A stretch of 64,000 nucleotides of DNA from positions 434,001 to 498,000 of the forward strand of contig NZ_CP049143.1 of NCBI RefSeq assembly GCF_011044495.1. The letters are read 5' to 3'. How positions within the stretch are numbered: position 1 is the stretch's first letter; each line of letters opens with the position of its first letter. Below the pieces are notes generated by a model. That model made no database searches. It was not told the DNA's origin and saw only the letters and a list, made by a program, of their open reading frames with translations. Of this stretch, positions 1 through 8,034 are shown piece after piece. Source of the DNA: Roseimicrobium sp. ORNL1. Its GTDB lineage: Bacteria; Verrucomicrobiota; Verrucomicrobiia; Verrucomicrobiales; Verrucomicrobiaceae. The position numbers were made by a program, and so were the translations under genes.

Positions 1-795
1 CATTTTTTTCTGCTCAAGTTCCATTCGTTCGGCGGCAGCGCTGTCTTCAAGCACGCAGCGGAATCCAACACCAGGCGAGCGAGTGCTCGCAGACACATGA
101 TAGGCGTACTGCGTTTCCAGGCACTCCTGGCGCCAGTACATCCATGAACCTCCGCGCAGGGTCACGGCGAGTTCACCGGTTTGCAGGTGGTCTGAAGTCC
201 ATTCCCAGACGTTCCCCCCGAGATCATAACAACCGCTGCGGGACGGGAGAAATTGACCCACTGGCGCTGTGAAGGCATATCCATCTTCGGAAACTTCAGC
301 GATGGGTTGATGGCCGTAGTTTCCTGATTGCTGAGGCGGTGGCCAGGCGTCGCCCCAAGGATAGAGGCTGTCGGACGCATTAGACTCGGTGGCAATACCC
401 GATGCGGCGTCCCATTCGGCCTTGCTGGGAAGGCGATAGGACTGCCCTGCTTTCAGCACTCCAGCCTTCCTTTCATGCGCCGTCAGCCAAGTGCAAAACT
501 CCTGCGCCTCTGAAAATGTCACGTTCACCACAGGATCCTGTGTGGTTTGCGTGAATGCTGGCTTATATGTCCAGGGAATGCCTTTCTCCTTGATGTAGGC
601 ATCCCAATCCGACACGCGTGTCTCCCAGATGGACACAAACACCGGCGTGCCCGGCAGTTCCACCAACTTCATGCCCACGCTGTTGATGATTTCTTTTCGA
701 TCTGGAGCATCACTATCTTCGCCTGGTCCACTCTCGCTGAACGCTGCGGTGGACAAGCTGGATAGGGATAGGGCAATAACACAAGAACGTAACAT
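1..795 (-). CDS. Secreted formylglycine-generating-enzyme (SUMF1)-like protein, C-terminus cut by window edge
   Basis: The reading frame is open from an ATG at 795 to the first base of the window, so 265 codons are visible and the C-terminus lies outside. It starts with a Sec-type signal peptide (MLRSCVIALSLSSLSTAAFS). The FGE-sulfatase fold is shown by YRLPSKAEWDAAS, YPWGDAWPP, GGNVWEWTSD, LRGGSW and GVGFRCV in the usual order. In catalytic FGE the segment after RGGS carries two copper-binding cysteines. Here it reads WMYWRQEC, so only the second is kept. A C-alpha-formylglycine oxidase role is therefore doubtful, and a structural or ligand-binding FGE-like protein is more likely. Such proteins are abundant in Verrucomicrobiota. 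No neighbour suggests a partner sulfatase. Confidence 0.8.
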   Translation of the reverse strand, partial: MLRSCVIALSLSSLSTAAFSESGPGEDSDAPDRKEIINSVGMKLVELPGTPVFVSIWETRVSDWDAYIKEKGIPWTYKPAFTQTTQDPVVNVTFSEAQEFCTWLTAHERKAGVLKAGQSYRLPSKAEWDAASGIATESNASDSLYPWGDAWPPPQQSGNYGHQPIAEVSEDGYAFTAPVGQFLPSRSGCYDLGGNVWEWTSDHLQTGELAVTLRGGSWMYWRQECLETQYAYHVSASTRSPGVGFRCVLEDSAAAERMELEQKKM

Positions 796-1040
796 GGATT
801 CAACGGGGCGCGACAATAGTCTCTTGTTCGCGAGACCCAAGTAAGAAAGGACGCAATGCAACAGCGTCAATTTCGTCACAGCACTTGCAGTTGCAAACCA
901 GGGCTCTTGGAATGCAACAGCGGCATATCTCAATGCATGAGAATAGTGCCGTCGCTCAATCTGGTCATGTGCATGCACGTTCGTGAGCATGGCAGCCAGA
1001 GGCATGCCAGCGTCGTAGCCTCGCTGAGATACTTTGCACG

Positions 1041-2687
1041 TTAGAGGGACACGCCACGCTTCCACGGCAGGAAGTCATCTTGTCCCAATGCCACCGCCTT
1101 CGGCATGTATGCACCACTCGCGGTGGCGATCGTCAGATCCAGCAGTTCTTCACCAGCCTGTTCCACCGTTTTCTTTCCGGTGATGATGGGGCCGGCATCA
1201 TAATCAATGACGTCACCCATGCGGAGGGCGAGTTCGGTGTTCGTGGAGATCTTGAGCGTGGGGCAGATGGGATTGCCGGTGGGGGTGCCCAGGCCGGTGG
1301 TGAAGAGCATCACCGTGCAGCCGGCACCTGCGAGGGCGGTGGTGCTTTCCACGTCATTGCCCGGAGTGCATACGAGTGCGAGGCCGGACTTTGTGATGGG
1401 CTCGGGATAGTCCAGCACATCAGTCACCGGTGAGGTGCCGCCTTTCTTTGCGGCGCCGGCGGACTTGATGGCATCGGTGATCAGGCCATCGCGGATGTTG
1501 CCGGGTGAAGGATTCGCATCGAATCCGCTGCCACAGGCTTCCGCAGCTTTCTGGTAGGAGCGCATGAGTTGCACAAAGCGATCTGCGAGAGATGCGGTCA
1601 CGCAGCGATTGCTGAGTTCCTGCTCGATGCCGCAAAGTTCGGGGAATTCCGAAAGCGCTGCGGTGCCGCCGAGAGCGACCAAGAGATCCGCCGTGTGGCC
1701 AATCGCAGGATTCGCGGAGATCCCCGAGAAGCCATCGCTGCCGCCACACTCCACGCCCACGATGAGATCGCTGATGGCGCATGGCTCGCGCCGCAGTTCG
1801 TTGGCCTCGGCGACTCCCAGAAAGGTGGTCCTGATGGCGCGGCTCATCATGTCCTGCTCCGAAGCGGACTTCTGCTGCTCAAAGATGTGCAGCGGCTTGG
1901 AGAAATGCGGATGCCGATCCGCGAGTGCCTTCTCCAGCACGCTGACCTGCGCATGCTGGCAACCGAGGCTCAGCACCGTGGCGCCGGCGACATTCGGATG
2001 CGCGATGTATCCCGCGAGCAGCGCGCAGAGCGCTTCCGCATCCTGCCGTGTGCCGCCGCATCCCAAGCCATGCTCCAGAAACTTCACACCATCCACATGC
2101 GGGAACAGCGGCTGTGGCAGCGCAGTCTTCTCAAAGGCTGCCGTGAGTGATTCGAGTTCCGACTTCGACGCACCCTTCTGATGCATCGTGGCAAGTTGTC
2201 GTGCGAACTGCTGGTACGGCCCGGTCTTCTTGTACCCGAGTTCCGTCAGCAAGGCCTCGCGCATGAAGCCGAGATTGCGGTTCTCACAAAACACCAGCGG
2301 GATCACCACCCAGTAGTTTGCAGAACCAGCGCGCCCGGTGGGACGCTTGTAGCCTGCGAAGGTGCGCGACTTCCAGCGCGAGACATCCGGTCCGCTCCAC
2401 GCGAAGTCCTGCTGCTTGCCGCCGAAGGCGTCCGAGTCGTGCTTGAGATTGTGCGTGTGCACAAGCGCTCCAGCCGTAATGGCCTGCGTGGTGCGGCCCA
2501 CCGTGACGCCATACATCGTCACCCGATCTCCAGCGGCGAAGTCGTGCGCGGCAAACTTCTGTTTCGCGCCCACATCTCCCGGAAGACTCCAGGATTCGTG
2601 ATCGAGCTGATAAGTCTGACCCGCTTTCAATGGCTGGAGTGCCACAATGAGATCATCGGCGGGATGGATGCGGAGGATGGAGCGCAT
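1041..2687 (-). CDS. uxaA: UxaA/GarD-family sugar-acid dehydratase (altronate dehydratase-like)
   Basis: This is a full-length two-part UxaA-family dehydratase: an N-terminal SAF-like domain (about residues 1-90) followed by the large catalytic domain with conserved GGTRQDAEALCALLAGY, GVECGGSDGFSGISANPA and CTPGNDVESTTALAGAG blocks. Family members remove water from altronate or galactarate to give 2-keto-3-deoxy acids in uronate catabolism, using an iron centre. I chose the ATG at 2687 because MRSILRIHPADDLIVAL aligns with the start of known UxaA proteins; an ATG at 2717 or a TTG at 2735 would add 10 or 16 residues. No uronate isomerase or reductase lies nearby, so altronate rather than galactarate as substrate is an inference. 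Confidence 0.8.
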   Translation of the reverse strand: MRSILRIHPADDLIVALQPLKAGQTYQLDHESWSLPGDVGAKQKFAAHDFAAGDRVTMYGVTVGRTTQAITAGALVHTHNLKHDSDAFGGKQQDFAWSGPDVSRWKSRTFAGYKRPTGRAGSANYWVVIPLVFCENRNLGFMREALLTELGYKKTGPYQQFARQLATMHQKGASKSELESLTAAFEKTALPQPLFPHVDGVKFLEHGLGCGGTRQDAEALCALLAGYIAHPNVAGATVLSLGCQHAQVSVLEKALADRHPHFSKPLHIFEQQKSASEQDMMSRAIRTTFLGVAEANELRREPCAISDLIVGVECGGSDGFSGISANPAIGHTADLLVALGGTAALSEFPELCGIEQELSNRCVTASLADRFVQLMRSYQKAAEACGSGFDANPSPGNIRDGLITDAIKSAGAAKKGGTSPVTDVLDYPEPITKSGLALVCTPGNDVESTTALAGAGCTVMLFTTGLGTPTGNPICPTLKISTNTELALRMGDVIDYDAGPIITGKKTVEQAGEELLDLTIATASGAYMPKAVALGQDDFLPWKRGVSL

Positions 2688-2856
2688 GAGCGGGTGGGTG
2701 AAACGCAAGATCGGCATTGAGCCGCTGATAATCAAGTGGTGCCGTAAGCCACATCACGGCGGGATCTGGGGATTTGACCTTCGGGCGAGAGAACGGAAAA
2801 TCCCGAACGTTTACATTGCATCTGCGACCCATTCTCAATACCTTCGGACCCGCATC

Positions 2857-3096
2857 ATGCCCACTGCCACCACCCTCTGCCAGCTCCCTCCCGGCGCCTC
2901 CGCGGTCATCGAAGACATCCCCGTTGGGCATGATGAACATATCACGCGGCTGCGTGAGCTTGGCCTGGTGCCAGGCACCCGTGTCCGCCTTGTGCGTCGC
3001 GCCCCCCTGGGAGATCCCATTGAGATCTCGGTCCGCGGTTCCCGCCTCGCCATGCGCCGCAGCGAAGCGCAGCACATCAAGATTCTCCCCCAGTAG
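2857..3096 (+). CDS. feoA: FeoA, small SH3-like partner of the ferrous iron transporter
   Basis: The 79-residue product has the FeoA beta-barrel pattern: a leading LCQLPPGASAVIEDI segment, LRELGLVPGTRVRLVRRAPLGDPIEI, and a closing LAMRRSEAQHIKI. FeoA is a cytosolic SH3-like protein needed for full activity of the FeoB Fe2+ channel. The gene ends nine bases before the feoB start, so the two are co-transcribed. The frame is open upstream into the region divergent from the dehydratase gene, but homology begins only at the ATG at 2857, which I take as the start. I saw no convincing Fur box in the 2736-2856 promoter region. Confidence 0.9.
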   Translation: MPTATTLCQLPPGASAVIEDIPVGHDEHITRLRELGLVPGTRVRLVRRAPLGDPIEISVRGSRLAMRRSEAQHIKILPQ

Positions 3097-3105
3097 TTCA
3101 TTTTC

Positions 3106-5223
3106 ATGCCTGGAGCTGTAGCTGATGCATTGCCGGAGCAGCCGGCGAGTGTTGCCACTCGCGAGACGCTGTTTGCCATCGTGGGCAATCCGAATTGTGG
3201 GAAGAGCACGATTTTCAACGCGCTCACCGGCCTGAAGCAGAAGGTGGCGAACTATCCCGGCGTGACCGTGGAGAAGCGCGAGGGCTCCTGCATGTCCCTG
3301 CACGGGAAGCGGATGAAGCTCATCGACCTTCCCGGTGCCTACAGCCTGAACGCACGCTCGCCCGATGAGGCCGTGGTGCGTGATGTGCTCTTTGGCCGAC
3401 GTCGGGATGTCCCGCGCCCGGACGCCGTCGTGATCGTGGTGGATGCGTCGAACCTCGAACGCAATCTCTACCTTGCTACCCAGGTGCTGGAACTGGGATT
3501 GCCGACCATTGTGGTGCTGAACATGATGGACGTGGCCGAGGCCAAGCAGTGGCGCATCGACCTTGCCCAACTCAGTCAGCATCTCGGGGTGCCCATCATC
3601 CCCATGCAGGCCAGCATTGGCAAAGGCCTGGTGGAACTGAAGGCGGCCATGAGCCGCAAGCTCGAAGCGCCCCCGAAACATGAGGCTCCCATGCCAGCGG
3701 ACATCACACGCGCGCTGATTGAGGTGCGCGGTGATCTGGTGAATGCCGGTGCCCTGCACAATGAGGCTTCGCTGCTGGAGCCGCTCTATTTGATTTCGGA
3801 TCACGATCCTGAGCATTACGGGATCAAGGACGAGCACGTGAACCGCATCGCCGCGGCACACGATGCGCTGGAGAAGAAGTTTCCCGGCTGGGAGGACACG
3901 CTGGCTGGCGCGCGCTATGAAGCCATTGAAAAGTTGCTGGGTGGCGTCCTCCGCCGTCCTGAGCGCGAGGAGAGCACCTTCACGGACAAGCTGGACCGCG
4001 TCCTGCTGCATCCCGTGTGGGGCATTCTCTCGCTCGCAGGCATGATGTTCGTCATGTTCTACGCGGTGTTCAGCCTCTCGGAGGGTGCCACCACCTGGAT
4101 CGAAGACACGTTCGGCGCGCTGGGCTCTTGGGTGGAATCCACCATGCCCGCCGGCGATCTGCGGGACCTGATTGTTCAGGGAGTTATTGCCGGGGTCCAG
4201 GGTGTCGTGGTCTTTCTTCCGCAGATTCTCATTCTCTTCCTCTTCCTCGGGCTCATGGAAGACACAGGTTACATGGCTCGTGTGGCTTTCATTCTGGATC
4301 GCTTGATGGGTGTGGTGGGATTGAGTGGAAAGTCATTCATTCCATTTCTGAGCTCCTTCGGCTGCGCGGTACCGGGAATCATGGCTACCCGTACGATTCC
4401 CGGATTGAAGGATCGCATCGTCACCATCTTGGTGGCGCCATTGGCGAGCTGCTCCGCGCGCATCCCGGTCTACACGCTGATGATTGCAGCCATGCTGCCG
4501 TCTGATCGGGCTTCCACCATGACCAAGGCGCTCATCATGCTCTCCATGTATGCTCTGGGCACCTCCGGCGCGTTTGCTCTCGCATGGTTGTTCAAGCGTA
4601 CGCTGATGAAAGGACAGAGCAGCCTGATGGTGCTGGAAATGCCCAGCTACAAGCGTCCTGCATTCAAGCACGTCCTGCTCTTCATCCTTGAGCGTGCCCG
4701 CATCTTCGTGCGCCGTGCGGGTACCGTAATCCTTGGTCTCTCCATCCTCCTGTGGGCGGCGATGACCTATCCCAAAACAAACACTGAGGACAAGTCCGTG
4801 CAGCTCGCCAACAGCTTTGCCGGACAGGCGGGCCACTTCGTGGAGCCAGTCATCAAGCCGCTGGGCTTTGACTGGCAGATTGGCATCGGCCTCATCGCCA
4901 GCTTCGCGGCGCGTGAAGTCTTCAACAGCACCATGGGCATCGTCTACGCGGTGCAGGCAGAGGATGATGAGGAGAATATCCAGCTTCGTGAGCACATGGC
5001 TGCTGAGAAGTGGCCTGACGGCTCCCCCGTCTTTACCCCACTGGTGTGCGTGAGCATCATGGTCTTCTTTGTGTTCGCCATGCAGTGCCTCAGCACGGTC
5101 GCCGTGGTGAAGCGCGAGACGAACGGCTGGAAATGGCCGCTCTTCCAGATTGGCTACATGACCGCCGCGGCTTGGCTGGCCAGTTTTGTTGTCTATCAAG
5201 GAGGGCGCCTGCTGGGCTTCTGA
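3106..5223 (+). CDS. feoB: FeoB ferrous iron transport GTPase/permease
   Basis: The 705-residue protein joins an N-terminal G domain to a polytopic membrane domain. G1 is GNPNCGKST (residues 27-35), G3 is DLPGAY (74-79) and G4 is NMMD. A helical GDI-like segment follows at about 180-290. The Gate motifs in the membrane half include GYMARVAFILDRLMGVVGLSGKSFIPFLSSFGC, in which the conserved cysteine thought to line the pore is present, and a second gate around CSARIPVYTL. It moves Fe2+ across the inner membrane. It is the second gene of feoA-feoB-(5228) and is slightly shorter than E. coli FeoB (773 residues). Confidence 0.95.
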   Translation: MPGAVADALPEQPASVATRETLFAIVGNPNCGKSTIFNALTGLKQKVANYPGVTVEKREGSCMSLHGKRMKLIDLPGAYSLNARSPDEAVVRDVLFGRRRDVPRPDAVVIVVDASNLERNLYLATQVLELGLPTIVVLNMMDVAEAKQWRIDLAQLSQHLGVPIIPMQASIGKGLVELKAAMSRKLEAPPKHEAPMPADITRALIEVRGDLVNAGALHNEASLLEPLYLISDHDPEHYGIKDEHVNRIAAAHDALEKKFPGWEDTLAGARYEAIEKLLGGVLRRPEREESTFTDKLDRVLLHPVWGILSLAGMMFVMFYAVFSLSEGATTWIEDTFGALGSWVESTMPAGDLRDLIVQGVIAGVQGVVVFLPQILILFLFLGLMEDTGYMARVAFILDRLMGVVGLSGKSFIPFLSSFGCAVPGIMATRTIPGLKDRIVTILVAPLASCSARIPVYTLMIAAMLPSDRASTMTKALIMLSMYALGTSGAFALAWLFKRTLMKGQSSLMVLEMPSYKRPAFKHVLLFILERARIFVRRAGTVILGLSILLWAAMTYPKTNTEDKSVQLANSFAGQAGHFVEPVIKPLGFDWQIGIGLIASFAAREVFNSTMGIVYAVQAEDDEENIQLREHMAAEKWPDGSPVFTPLVCVSIMVFFVFAMQCLSTVAVVKRETNGWKWPLFQIGYMTAAAWLASFVVYQGGRLLGF

Positions 5224-5227
5224 CGTC

Positions 5228-5392
5228 ATGCCTGCATCGAACGACTGGCAATCCTGGGCCGCACTCCTTGTGGTGCTCGGCACGCTGGTCATCTTCGTTC
5301 GCAGGATCTTCCGACCCAAGAAAAAAACCGCAGGATGTTCGTCCTGCGGTTCGGCGCCTAAAGCGAAGATTCCGGGTGGAAAGAAAGCCTGA
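5228..5392 (+). CDS. Small Cys-rich membrane protein of the feo operon
   Basis: This 54-residue protein starts four bases after the feoB stop. It has one hydrophobic segment (about residues 9-26), a positively charged RRIFRPKKK stretch and a C-terminal GCSSCG motif. The arrangement (membrane anchor, basic patch, CxxC, Lys-rich tail) matches the FeoB-associated Cys-rich membrane proteins found after feoB in many bacteria, sometimes taking the place of FeoC. An earlier in-frame ATG at 5186 would overlap feoB by 38 bases and is less likely. The codons for KKKTAGCSSCG also form a hairpin that reads as a terminator on the other strand (see 5321-5350). Confidence 0.7.
   Translation: MPASNDWQSWAALLVVLGTLVIFVRRIFRPKKKTAGCSSCGSAPKAKIPGGKKA
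5321..5350 (-). terminator. Intrinsic terminator for the lipoprotein gene, lying inside the convergent CDS
   Basis: Read on the minus strand, a nine-base perfect stem (ACCGCAGGA / TCCTGCGGT) with a six-base loop is followed at once by seven T residues. That is a canonical Rho-independent terminator for the minus-strand lipoprotein gene ending at 5395. It lies wholly within the plus-strand CDS at 5228-5392. Confidence 0.75.
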
Positions 5393-5394
5393 CT

Positions 5395-6243
5395 TCAGCT
5401 TCCCGGGAAGGCGCGTGCGTCGTCGCGTGTCATGCCTTCTTTGATGCGGGCCATCTTCGCGGCAGCTTCGTCTTCCACGTACACGGCCACGCCGATGACG
5501 CCGACGTTGCGTGCGCCTTTTTCGCCGCCGGACTTGGCTGCCTGGGAGTCGCGTACGGAACCGAATTCGAAGCGACGCATCTTGCCATTGTATTTCATGC
5601 CATCGATACGGATTTCGCTCTTCGGGGGAATGACATAGCCGCGCCGGCTTGCAGAGGCGGGTGTGCCACTCAGCGTATCAAGGCCATCCACAGACACCAC
5701 GACTTCCACCTTTTCCTTGCCGGGGTTTTCCAGCACGATGAAGTAGCTCCTGCCTGCTTCGCCGATCACGAAGATCTTTCCGTTGGACTCGTACCACGGG
5801 AGTTTGCCGCCATACCATCCCGTATCCAGAAGAGCCCTCACCCTGCCGCCTGCCAGCTTGAAGCTGCCGGTGTGCTTCGACGAGTCGCCTAGGAACTCCG
5901 ACATGGCTTTGGCGCCTTCTTCGTCGTTATAGTAGAAGGAGCCCACGGCATCCGGCGTGGACTGGCTGCGGCGGTAGAACATGGTGGCAACGGAGTTATC
6001 GGTGTATTCGCTGCCCAGTGTGGTGCCCAGACCAGGTCTACTCTCCAAGGCTTTTGATTTTTGTGGAGAAGTGGAAGGAACGGCTCCCGAGGCGGTGCGA
6101 CCACCGATATAACCCTCGCTGTAGGCGACCGAGCTGCTTGAGGAGGACGAGGCGCAGGCGCCCAGCAGAAGTGCGAGACCGCCTGTCACGAGCGCGGTGC
6201 AAAGGACATGAAGACGGCGTATGGAATCGGATTCGGCTTTCAT
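5395..6243 (-). CDS. Predicted lipoprotein of unknown function, BlaI-operator controlled
   Basis: The 282-residue product from the ATG at 6243 has a lipobox (LLLGAC, Cys about residue 30) followed by a serine run, so it should be lipid-anchored. The mature part is rich in beta-strand-like segments (SYFIVLENPGKEKVEVVVSVDGLDTLSG, YVIPPKSEIRIDGMKYNGKMRRFEFGSV), resembling secreted proteins with an immunoglobulin-like or jelly-roll fold. I recognise no catalytic motif. An ATG at 6261 would add six residues. A 16-bp dyad identical in core to those upstream of the divergent blaI-like gene ends one base before the start codon, so this gene is probably part of the same regulon and may respond to envelope or cell-wall stress. 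Confidence 0.65.
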   Translation of the reverse strand: MKAESDSIRRLHVLCTALVTGGLALLLGACASSSSSSSVAYSEGYIGGRTASGAVPSTSPQKSKALESRPGLGTTLGSEYTDNSVATMFYRRSQSTPDAVGSFYYNDEEGAKAMSEFLGDSSKHTGSFKLAGGRVRALLDTGWYGGKLPWYESNGKIFVIGEAGRSYFIVLENPGKEKVEVVVSVDGLDTLSGTPASASRRGYVIPPKSEIRIDGMKYNGKMRRFEFGSVRDSQAAKSGGEKGARNVGVIGVAVYVEDEAAAKMARIKEGMTRDDARAFPGS

Positions 6244-6244
6244 G

Positions 6245-6260
6245 TGCAGATTTTTCTGCA
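6245..6260. promoter_or_regulatory. Operator copy 1 of a putative BlaI/MecI-family dyad
   Basis: TGCAGATTTTTCTGCA is a dyad with six-base arms (TGCAGA/TCTGCA). It abuts the lipoprotein start, covering the position of its ribosome-binding site or transcription start. Confidence 0.6.
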
Positions 6261-6287
6261 TTAACCCCCGGATCGTCAAACGAAAAA

Positions 6288-6305
6288 GTGCAGATTTTTC
6301 TGCAC
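6288..6305. promoter_or_regulatory. Operator copy 2 (central) of the same dyad
   Basis: GTGCAGATTTTTCTGCAC repeats the core of copy 1 with one more paired base on each side. It sits mid-way in the divergent promoter region and could control both directions. Confidence 0.6.
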
Positions 6306-6349
6306 TAAGTTTGAGCCGGTTCCATCTTTCCCCTTGCGCCGGGTTCAAA

Positions 6350-6367
6350 GTGCGGAAAATTCTGCAC
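6350..6367. promoter_or_regulatory. Operator copy 3, directly abutting the blaI-like start codon
   Basis: GTGCGGAAAATTCTGCAC is a variant of the same dyad. Its last base is immediately before the ATG at 6368, which implies either leaderless transcription or repression by direct occlusion of the start region. Confidence 0.55.
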
Positions 6368-6775
6368 ATGCCCGCCCCCGCTGACGAACCCCTCCCGCGC
6401 CGCGAGCGCGAAGCCATGGACATCCTCCATCGAACGGGAGAGTCCGGGGTGGGGCAGGTGCAGGAGCAGATGTCCGGTGAGCCCAGCTACTCCGCTGTGC
6501 GCGCCCTGCTGGGGCTTCTGGTGGAGAAAGGCCTCGCCCGGGTGCGGAAGGATCCTGCTTCGCGCCAGTACCTCTATGCGCCCGCCGTTCCGCTTACCCG
6601 TGCGCGCAAAGGCGCCCTGGGCCGCATGCTGGATACTTTCTTCGGCGGCTCGCCCAGCGAACTCGTTGCCACGCTGCTTGCTGAAAACGAACGCCAGCTT
6701 CCCGCGGAGGAACTCAAGAAAATCCGCGACATGCTGGAGGAGCATGCGCGCAAGAAGAAATCCTCCAACCGCTGA
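6368..6775 (+). CDS. BlaI/MecI/CopY-family winged-helix repressor
   Basis: The 135-residue protein matches the BlaI family in length and layout: an N-terminal winged helix (LPRREREAMDILHRTGESGVGQVQEQM, then SYSAVRALLGLLVEKGLARVRKDPASRQYLYAP) and a C-terminal dimerisation helix pair (residues about 85-128). Family members bind dyads as dimers and are released by proteolysis triggered by a BlaR1/MecR1-type membrane protease, here encoded 12 bases downstream. Three copies of a dyad precede the gene, so autorepression is likely. A longer frame upstream runs through the operators and lacks homology, so I took the ATG at 6368. The target is unknown, as no beta-lactamase is in the window. Confidence 0.85.
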   Translation: MPAPADEPLPRREREAMDILHRTGESGVGQVQEQMSGEPSYSAVRALLGLLVEKGLARVRKDPASRQYLYAPAVPLTRARKGALGRMLDTFFGGSPSELVATLLAENERQLPAEELKKIRDMLEEHARKKKSSNR

Positions 6776-6787
6776 GGCACCAACACC

Positions 6788-7798
6788 ATGATCTCTCTGC
6801 TGCTTTCCATGACCCTCGCGCTTCTGGGTGTGTTGGCGGTTGCTGGTGTTTTGCCAGCACACGCGCATGCGTTGCGCAGGAGGGTGCTGCTGGTTGGGCT
6901 CATGATTTTGATTGGCCTACCGCTGGTTCGCTGGGGTGCTTCCGTTACCGGTCTTGTTTTGGACTTCCATGTTGAAGCGAGTGGAGTGCCCGTGCCCTCA
7001 GGAGAACCACAAGTGCCCGCAGTCGGGTGGATGACGATCGTCGCAGGATGCTGGCTGCTGGGAACGGGTGCGCTGTTGTTGCGCTTGTTCGTCCGCTGGC
7101 GCGGCATGCATGCCCTCGTGGAAGCTTCGGAAGAGGCCTCGGAATCTTTGCCACATTCCATGGCCATGCATCGAATCGTTGCCGAGATGGGCCGGCCCCG
7201 GGTGCGTGTTTCGTCTCGTGTAGCCACGGCCTGTGTCGCTCTTTGGAAATGGAATCCGGTGGTGCTGCTCCCTGAGCAGGCCCTGGCATGGCGGACATCC
7301 ACGCTTCGTGCCGTGCTACGCCATGAAATGGAACACGCGCGCCGCGGCGATCTCTGGTGGCGTCTTGCGGGTGAGGTGGCGCTCGCCCTCTGGTGGTGGC
7401 ATCCTCTCGCTCATGTCGCTCTCCGTCGCTGGACCGAAGCGTGCGAGCAGGTGTGCGATGATGCAGTGCTGAAGTCAGGTGTGCGGCCGGAGAGTTATGC
7501 GCGTTCCTTGCTGACGCTCGCGGGTGGTGCCCTGGTGCCTACTCCGGCTCCTGCGATGGCCTTCCTCGGACGGTCGCCGTCGCGTCTGCGTCGACGTGTG
7601 GCCTCGATACTCAATCATCACGGGGCAGGGCATGCCAATCCCTCGTGGGTTGCCTGCGTGGCGATTGGAATCCTGGCGCTCGTGGTGGTGTTCGCGACCA
7701 CAATGCACCTGCAGCGCGAAGATGCGGCTCACTATGCGCAGCTTCAGTCCGAGGCCCAACTCCGACTGGATGCGAATCCGTTTCCGGCGGATCCGTGA
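6788..7798 (+). CDS. BlaR1/MecR1-like M56 membrane metalloprotease without a penicillin sensor domain
   Basis: The 336-residue protein has hydrophobic segments near residues 1-22, 32-55, 78-98 and 285-305 around an M56 protease core. The zinc motif HEMEH (HExxH) sits in LRAVLRHEMEHARRGD and the downstream ACEQVCDDAVL block supplies the third ligand region. In BlaR1 the protease cleaves the partner BlaI when a C-terminal extracytoplasmic domain is acylated by beta-lactam. Here the protein ends about 30 residues after the last membrane segment, so that sensor is missing and the input must differ. It forms a two-gene operon with the repressor. Confidence 0.85.
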   Translation: MISLLLSMTLALLGVLAVAGVLPAHAHALRRRVLLVGLMILIGLPLVRWGASVTGLVLDFHVEASGVPVPSGEPQVPAVGWMTIVAGCWLLGTGALLLRLFVRWRGMHALVEASEEASESLPHSMAMHRIVAEMGRPRVRVSSRVATACVALWKWNPVVLLPEQALAWRTSTLRAVLRHEMEHARRGDLWWRLAGEVALALWWWHPLAHVALRRWTEACEQVCDDAVLKSGVRPESYARSLLTLAGGALVPTPAPAMAFLGRSPSRLRRRVASILNHHGAGHANPSWVACVAIGILALVVVFATTMHLQREDAAHYAQLQSEAQLRLDANPFPADP

Positions 7799-7811
7799 GG
7801 GGTTTCTCAGA

Positions 7812-8001
7812 AGCCGTAGGCCCTGGACTGCGGCAGCCTGCTGCCGCTTTGAAGAGTCCACAGCCTGCTGTGGCGATGGTGACAATCACTCGCAGCACGA
7901 CACCCCCCGGGAAAGCTTGGCGACTTCGTCGCGGTACGGCGTGCAGCAGGCTGCACTGAGGGAAAGCGGCTGCAGGCATCCGCAGTCCAAGGCCTTCGGC
8001 A
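7812..8001. repeat. REP/MITE-like inverted-repeat element, about 190 bp
   Basis: Ends at 7812-7850 and 7963-8001 are imperfect inverted repeats of about 39 bases sharing a tract like CTGGACTGCGG and a GCAGCCGCTTT-type end. Each end contains its own palindrome (GCGGCAG-CCTG-CTGCCGC on the left). Two more hairpins lie inside, at 7858-7873 (CCACAG/CTGTGG) and 7941-7956 (GTGCAG/CTGCAC), so the CAGCCTGCTG core recurs. It fills the gap between the M56 gene and thiG and contains no credible coding frame. Confidence 0.65.
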
Positions 8002-8034
8002 CAAGTCACCTCAGGGGCGTGGAAACTTGATGAC

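Noticed and set aside
856-1044. A 62-codon plus-strand frame between the first two minus-strand genes
   Set aside because: No motif, no ribosome-binding site and Cys/His/Met-rich chance-like composition. Left as intergenic.
2736-2856. Fur box for the feo operon
   Set aside because: I looked for a 7-1-7 or similar inverted repeat and saw only weak AT-rich matches that I cannot support.
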